From Euglena gracilis (taxonomy: Eukaryota > Euglenida > Euglenophyceae > Euglenales), in contig CP154954.1 in assembly GCA_039621445.1 (NCBI GenBank), forward strand, positions 22,704,954 through 22,768,953: DNA of 64,000 bases, given 5' to 3'. Below are positions 59,758 through 64,000 of the stretch, piece after piece; the first letter of the stretch is position 1; every line of letters begins with the position of its first letter. Both the position numbers and the translations under genes were made by a program. The notes under the pieces are model-generated. The model searched no databases. It saw only the letters and a list, made by a program, of their open reading frames with translations, and was not told where the DNA came from.

Positions 59758-60454
59758 TGACCCCCGTCCACGGCGTTTGAGGCTTTGTGGACGGTTGGGC
59801 CGTGGCTCGAAACAGTGTGGCTTCAGTGCCAAGGCCAGCCTCATTTTCCAATTCAAGCGCAACTGCGTGCACATGCTGAAGCTACCAGATCGCTTCGGAG
59901 TCAATGCAACTGTCAGTGAGTTCTTAGCCGGCAATCTCGACAAAGATACTCACTGCGAAACCGCAAGTACGACAATTTTTCAGGTGGATGCCAGACAGAC
60001 TGCCAAGTTTGCCATCCTTACCACCAACACCTGATGCAGGTACGCTGATTCTGGACACACACAACGTCGTTCTGACCACCGTGGCTGGCCGCAAACAAAC
60101 CCATTCATTTCGTTCGGAACCCAGGGCACCGCCTCCGACCTGCCTGTCCGGGGATCCAATGTCAATACTGGTGTCCTCTAATGGACCCTCGGCCAGGGCC
60201 TCCCACTGTCCATCATTCAGTCATCCCTTCCAAAAGCTAATTGTCGGTATGGTTGCTAATTCTTGGAAGTATGGGTGAATCCCCCACCCCTGTGCTTGAC
60301 GACCACCACCAGTCTCTTGGCTGTTGGCCACATGTCTCTCTTTTCTTGTGGGCAGCCCAGCCCCCCCCTTTCCCACCCCCCTCAACCCAAAGCCAACGCT
60401 CTCCCCACCCCTTCCTCAAATCGCATGGGGCTCATGACTGGTTATCCCGGGGGC

Positions 60455-60643
60455 CCTGTCGGCGCTGGCGGACGGCCCCCACCCTGAGCCGGAGCCGGAG
60501 CCGGAGCCCCTTCCCCCATCCCCGCCCACCTCCCCCGTCGCCGGCGTGCCCGACGCCGAGTCTGCCCTCTCCAGCCCCCCGCTGCCGGCCAGCGCCGCCG
60601 CGTCCCCATCCGAGACGGCATCGCCGTTCGCCCCGCCCAGCTG
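60455..60643 (+). CDS. Possible Pro/Glu/Ser-rich terminal exon
   Basis: A frame reads 'ALADGPHPEPEPEPEPLPP' then 'SPVAGVPDAESALSSPPLPA' and ends at TGA near 60,643. This is a typical disordered tail. Similar Pro-rich frames lie at 60,955-61,110 and 61,385-61,495, the last followed, like the first, by CTGACAGTGCC, so these may be repeated or alternative terminal exons. Confidence 0.3.
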
Positions 60644-60659
60644 ATGGCTTGCTGCTGGC

Positions 60660-62147
60660 CCCCTGACCACCCTGACAGTGCCAGAGACTGGCGAACGAAG
60701 TGACGGGGTCCATGGCTTAGTGCGATGCGGGTGAACAGATGCCAGTGCAGGGAACTCAATTCACCGCAGTCACATTATTGTGTGTACCCGCCTTGATTTG
60801 TTGGTTTACTGGCATTTCTCCTGCCACCAATGACAAGACACAGCATGTGGAAAAGAACATGCCAGTGACACTTGCATGCACACGCGCGTTCAAGTGCCAG
60901 TGTTCCAGTGCCCTCAATAGTTGCCGGAAGAGCTCGACTAACACAAGTGCCGGCTGCCCCCGCCCGCCCCGTCCAGTGAGGCCCTGGCGGCGGTGGACCC
61001 GATGGACCTCCTCTCCCCCCCCTACCCCGCCTCCCAAACGTCCGGGGAGAGGGAGCCCTTCCCCTCCACCGTGTCCTCTGCCGCTCAGGCCCACCCCCTC
61101 CCTGGGGCAAGGGGTTTTTTTTTTAGTCTTGGACCCCGGGGGGGGGAGGGTGGGTGGGTCTGGCCGAGCCCCCCCACCCCCCCCCCGGGGGTGTCCCCTC
61201 TAGGGGGGGTGGGATATACTTTTTGGCGTCGAAGGTGCCGAAAAATTTGAAAAAGTGCTGTTTTTAGCATTTTTCGCAATTTTTTTATCCATTTTCGGGG
61301 AAAAGTTAGTGGGTCCCCCTCCCCAAAATGGCCTCTCCGGTCCCAGGTCGTTGGGTTTGGGTGGGTTCGGCCTGGTCCCAACGCCACCCCGCGGCTTCAG
61401 CCTCCGCCCGACGAGCCGCCGTCCCCGCCGTTCCCTGGCCGCCCACCATTGACTAATGCTGGGCAGCCCCCCGAGCCCCCCTCCCCTCCAGCCTGACAGT
61501 GCCGCGAGTGTCCAATGAGTCGAGGCCAGACTTTGTTTGGGGTGGCGGTGGCTGATTGGTCGATGGTGTTTCGTGTCTTTCCAAAAGTGCGGGGGGGGGG
61601 CTGAGGAGGGCGTCGGGAAGCCCATTGCGGTGTGGACAGTATTGGGCGCCCCTTAATCGTCCCGAAGGTCCCCCAGATTGCCAATCAATCTGCCCTTTTA
61701 TTGTCGTCGCACGGCTCGGGATGGCTTGTGCGGCGGTCCTGCCAGCCCCGACACATTCGGCGTTCGCCACACCAGAAGGTGGCACCAATCCGCCCTCCCC
61801 CCCATGTACTCCACTGTCCCCTCCTGTCGGGGCGAGCTGATCCTCTTTACACTTACTTGAATTTCTTGTGCGACATTTTCTTTTGCTCGGCCGAGAAAGT
61901 GTCGTCGGGCCGTTGGGACACATTTTGTTGTTTGGTGCACTTGGAGAGTTTGCCTGGGGAACCTGGTGCATTCCATTTCGGAGAGAAATCTGCCTTTGGC
62001 ACATCAATGTCAAACGGTGCCAATCAGTACCAACGCCAGAGTAAGTTATTTCCCCCAGGTCCGATTTCAGCAACAAAAATATGGAAGAATAACAAAAAAT
62101 CCATGACAAATTTCCAGAAATTTTTTCCAAAAAAATATTTTTTTTTG
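60660..62147. other. Sequence without a supported gene
   Basis: Besides the Pro-rich frames noted at 60,955 and 61,385, there are G/C runs and a GGCGTCGAAGGTGCCG hairpin near 61,226. Minus-strand frames at 61,700-62,040 are basic ('SRPSKRKCRTRNSSK') and might be a decayed tail of the adjacent DIRS-type element, but nothing identifies them. Confidence 0.4.
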
Positions 62148-63127
62148 TCACAAAAGAAAACTGAAAAAGAGGGTCGTGGTGGAGTAATTTTTGACGCCAA
62201 TTTTGCCCAAACAATCAGCCTCCACGGAGGTCGGCTTGCCTCGACAAGGGAGGAAGGGACACCGAGGGCTTCCGCTCCCGAAGGCTCCGCACTTTGCCTT
62301 TGTGAGGCCAGATTGTGCACTGAAAAAAGGGGGGCCAGGGCATTCTCCAAAGCAGCTTTGGGCACCAAGTCTTTGAAAGTGGGCTTTGAAAGCCTCCACC
62401 CCCTTCCGCTGACCAATTTCAAAAACTTCTTGGGCAGAAAAGCCCGATTTTTTGAGTGAACCAACCCCTTCCCCTCTGATGGAGTGGGGTCCCCACACCT
62501 GGGGGGATACCACATGCTGGGCCAAAAAGTTTTTGGTTATAGAAGCAATGGCGTCAACCTTAATGTCTTTATGGGGGGTTTTCATGAAATCAGAAGGGGG
62601 CCCCCAGGTTTCACAAAGAAACGTGGTGCATCAACATTAGACATCATCAAATGACAGGGACTGATTTGGGGGCACTGGGGAATAGAGACAACCCTCTCCC
62701 ACTTGTGAATTTTTTGACCTTTACGTTTGATTTTGATGTAGGGTGCCCCCCCAAACATGCTGGTGGTTCTTTGGACCTGTGCCAAATCAGGAGATCGATA
62801 TAAACAGAGGATTCGTGAACAGAAAATGAGTTGTGTACGTAATGTACACATATAAGAGGGCAGGGAGGATTGCGCCAGCCCCAGGAGGATTGGGAGGGGA
62901 TCCCAGAATGCACCATATTTTTCCAAATTTTGGTTCCAAAGCCTTTTATAGGGTTCCAACATGGCATGGAACCTCAGGCCACCAAAGCCAGGGATCAAAA
63001 GCATAGCACTGTATGCATTGCGTGCTTGGGCCTTTGAAAAGTGAAACAGTTGAATTAAAGCGTCAACCACTTGGTAAGTGGTGGCTTCAGGGAGGCGGGT
63101 ACCCCCGTTTTGTCCAAAATCACCCAT
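62148..63127 (-). pseudogene. Tyrosine recombinase of a DIRS-type retroelement, frameshifted
   Basis: Two frames together encode one recombinase. 63127-62582 has the core-binding part and box I region ('TTYQVVDALIQLFHFSKAQA', 'LRTQLIFCSRILCLYRSPDL'), typical of DIRS/Crypton recombinases (LR..L...L.RS.DL). From 62585 a second frame has box II 'WGPHSIRGEGVGSLKKSGFS' and 'VFEIGQRKGVEAFKAHF'. One indel near 62,583 separates them. The usual Tyr position near the end (F..FY or similar) reads AFKAHF, so the nucleophile may be lost. This is probably a dead copy downstream of the RNase H and DLFA regions. Confidence 0.8.
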
Positions 63128-63399
63128 AAAAGCGTAAAGGCGCTTTGATAACGCTTTGAAATGGGGTTTCTTCCCAGGAAATTGTTAATGGTTGTATTTT
63201 GTATTTAATTCCCCTCCAGAATTTGCCTGAGCAAATCATGCAAAGCAGGGGCCACCTGGCGGGTGGCATTTTCTCCCCCCCCTGCAATTGGAGAACATAC
63301 CCATGTTAGGGGTGGTTTTCAGGCAGGGGGTGCCTGGTACTTTCATTTTTGTTAACTGGGGCCACCATGTGGCTGAATCCCAGTAGGGGTGACCATAAA

Positions 63400-63640
63400 A
63401 ACTTTGGCCTGTGGAAACATTTTTAATCTGGGGAGAAATTTTGGATTACAGACCAGGGGGGGTTTGCATAAAGATCCTCCATGTTGTCCAGTGGACATTG
63501 TAATGCATCTACGGCTGTGGCCACCAAGTGGGGCCACCTGGCCACAAATTGTGGCAGTTTTTTGTTGCCTGGTGAGGCAAAAAGGTCTGTTTTTAGGCTT
63601 ATATATTTTTTGTACTGCTGCCTCAGTTATTGAAAAAGAT
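63400..63640 (-). pseudogene. DIRS DLFA...ANPPW domain, decayed
   Basis: The minus strand reads 'LDPHLFQ', stop, 'LRQQYKKYISLKTDLFASPG', 'NKKLPQFVARWPHLVAT', 'VDALQCPLDN' and 'EDLYANPPWSVIQNF', then after a stop and frame change 'YWDSATWWPQLTKMKVPG'. These are the landmarks that follow RNase H in DIRS-group polyproteins (DLFAS..N..LP.F ... DAL ... LYANPPWSVI ... W.TATWWPQL). Two or more stops or shifts mark it as non-functional. It gives an internal reference for the DLFA domain at 2,026-2,602. Confidence 0.85.
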
Positions 63641-63654
63641 GGGGGTCCAGGGAT

Positions 63655-64000
63655 TACCCCCCCTGTCCATTTCCCACCTGCTTATGGGGTCTGCCAGGCA
63701 TTCCCTTGAAGGGACCCATTTTACTTGCAGGTTTATGTTGTGCTCCATGCACCATTTGAAAAAGGGTCTTAGCACGGAATTGAAGGGGTCTTTTCTGCCC
63801 CCCCCCCCCCTTTGTTAAGTAATAGTAAATTAATTTATTGTCCACTGACAGGGACACAGTTTCTCCTGGTTGGCTGAGACTTTTTACTGTGCTTATTGCT
63901 TCACTTAATTATTTGACGTTCATGTGCAAAATGGAGTGTTCCCTCCAAAATTCCTACACAATTTTGCATGTTCGAATGCCCAGCCCCCCCCCCCCCCAGG
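63655..64000 (-). pseudogene. RNase H region of a DIRS-type retroelement, cut by the window edge
   Basis: The minus strand reads 'FWREHSILHMNVK', stop, 'LSEAISTVKSL', 'VSLSVDNKLIYYYLTKGGG', then across a G-run frame change 'LRPFFKWCMEHNINLQVKWV' and 'PSRECLADPISRWEMD'. HMNV.EL.A, the DN pair and the IPS.E..AD..SR tail are characteristic of retroelement RNase H (DIRS group), which degrades the RNA strand of the RNA/DNA hybrid. The reverse transcriptase should lie beyond 64,000. The stop and the homopolymer shift indicate decay or run-length errors. Confidence 0.8.

Noticed and set aside
59343-59771. Arg/Gly-rich minus-strand ORF at 59.3-59.8 kb
   Set aside because: A GC-rich block in which all frames are open; the plus-strand frame has more natural composition.

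Overview
The window is nuclear DNA of a unicellular eukaryote, probably a free-living protist or alga; I cannot name the lineage. Short GC-rich exons with GT...AG borders lie in long introns packed with microsatellites, G/C homopolymers and palindromes. Recognisable products are eukaryotic: a BRCT-containing DNA polymerase lambda, a mitochondrial phosphate-carrier-like protein, a Nudix ADP-sugar diphosphatase-like protein and EGF-like modules. No rRNA, tRNA, operon or CRISPR array was seen.

Layout. 1-3,713 (minus): a tyrosine-recombinase mobile element truncated by the left edge. In transcription order it has a cold-shock-domain ORF, a 2A-type ribosome-skipping motif, a DLFA...ANPPF domain of DIRS retroelements, a second 2A motif, a Gag-like zinc-knuckle ORF and an overlapping tyrosine recombinase ORF. 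No reverse transcriptase is visible. 3,798-4,493: two near-identical long palindromes bounding a 0.5-kb cassette. 4,557-7,335: an element with about 75-bp terminal inverted repeats and a decayed minus-strand gene. 8,738-9,180: a foldback element. 10,690-21,001 (minus): DNA polymerase lambda-like gene, BRCT to the first catalytic Asp motif. 17,720-18,143 and 19,249-19,404: a MITE with an 8-bp target duplication and a hairpin element. 23,996-30,160 (plus): multi-exon gene of unknown family. 32,392-39,659 (plus): phosphate-carrier-like gene with three carrier signatures. 44,357-48,520 (plus): Nudix-family gene. 49,440-51,412 (minus): weakly supported exons. 50,609-58,020 (plus): secreted Cys-rich/EGF-like exons. 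62,148-64,000 (minus): decayed DIRS-type retroelement (RNase H, DLFA domain, tyrosine recombinase) cut by the right edge.

The cellular genes look unrelated housekeeping or surface genes rather than a pathway. The notable biology is the mobile DNA: an apparently RT-less, double-2A tyrosine-recombinase element at one end, a conventional DIRS relative at the other, and between them several families of palindromic elements, some with clear 8-bp target-site duplications. Exon borders are read by eye from splice signals, reading phase and family resemblance, and are approximate unless phase agreement is stated.
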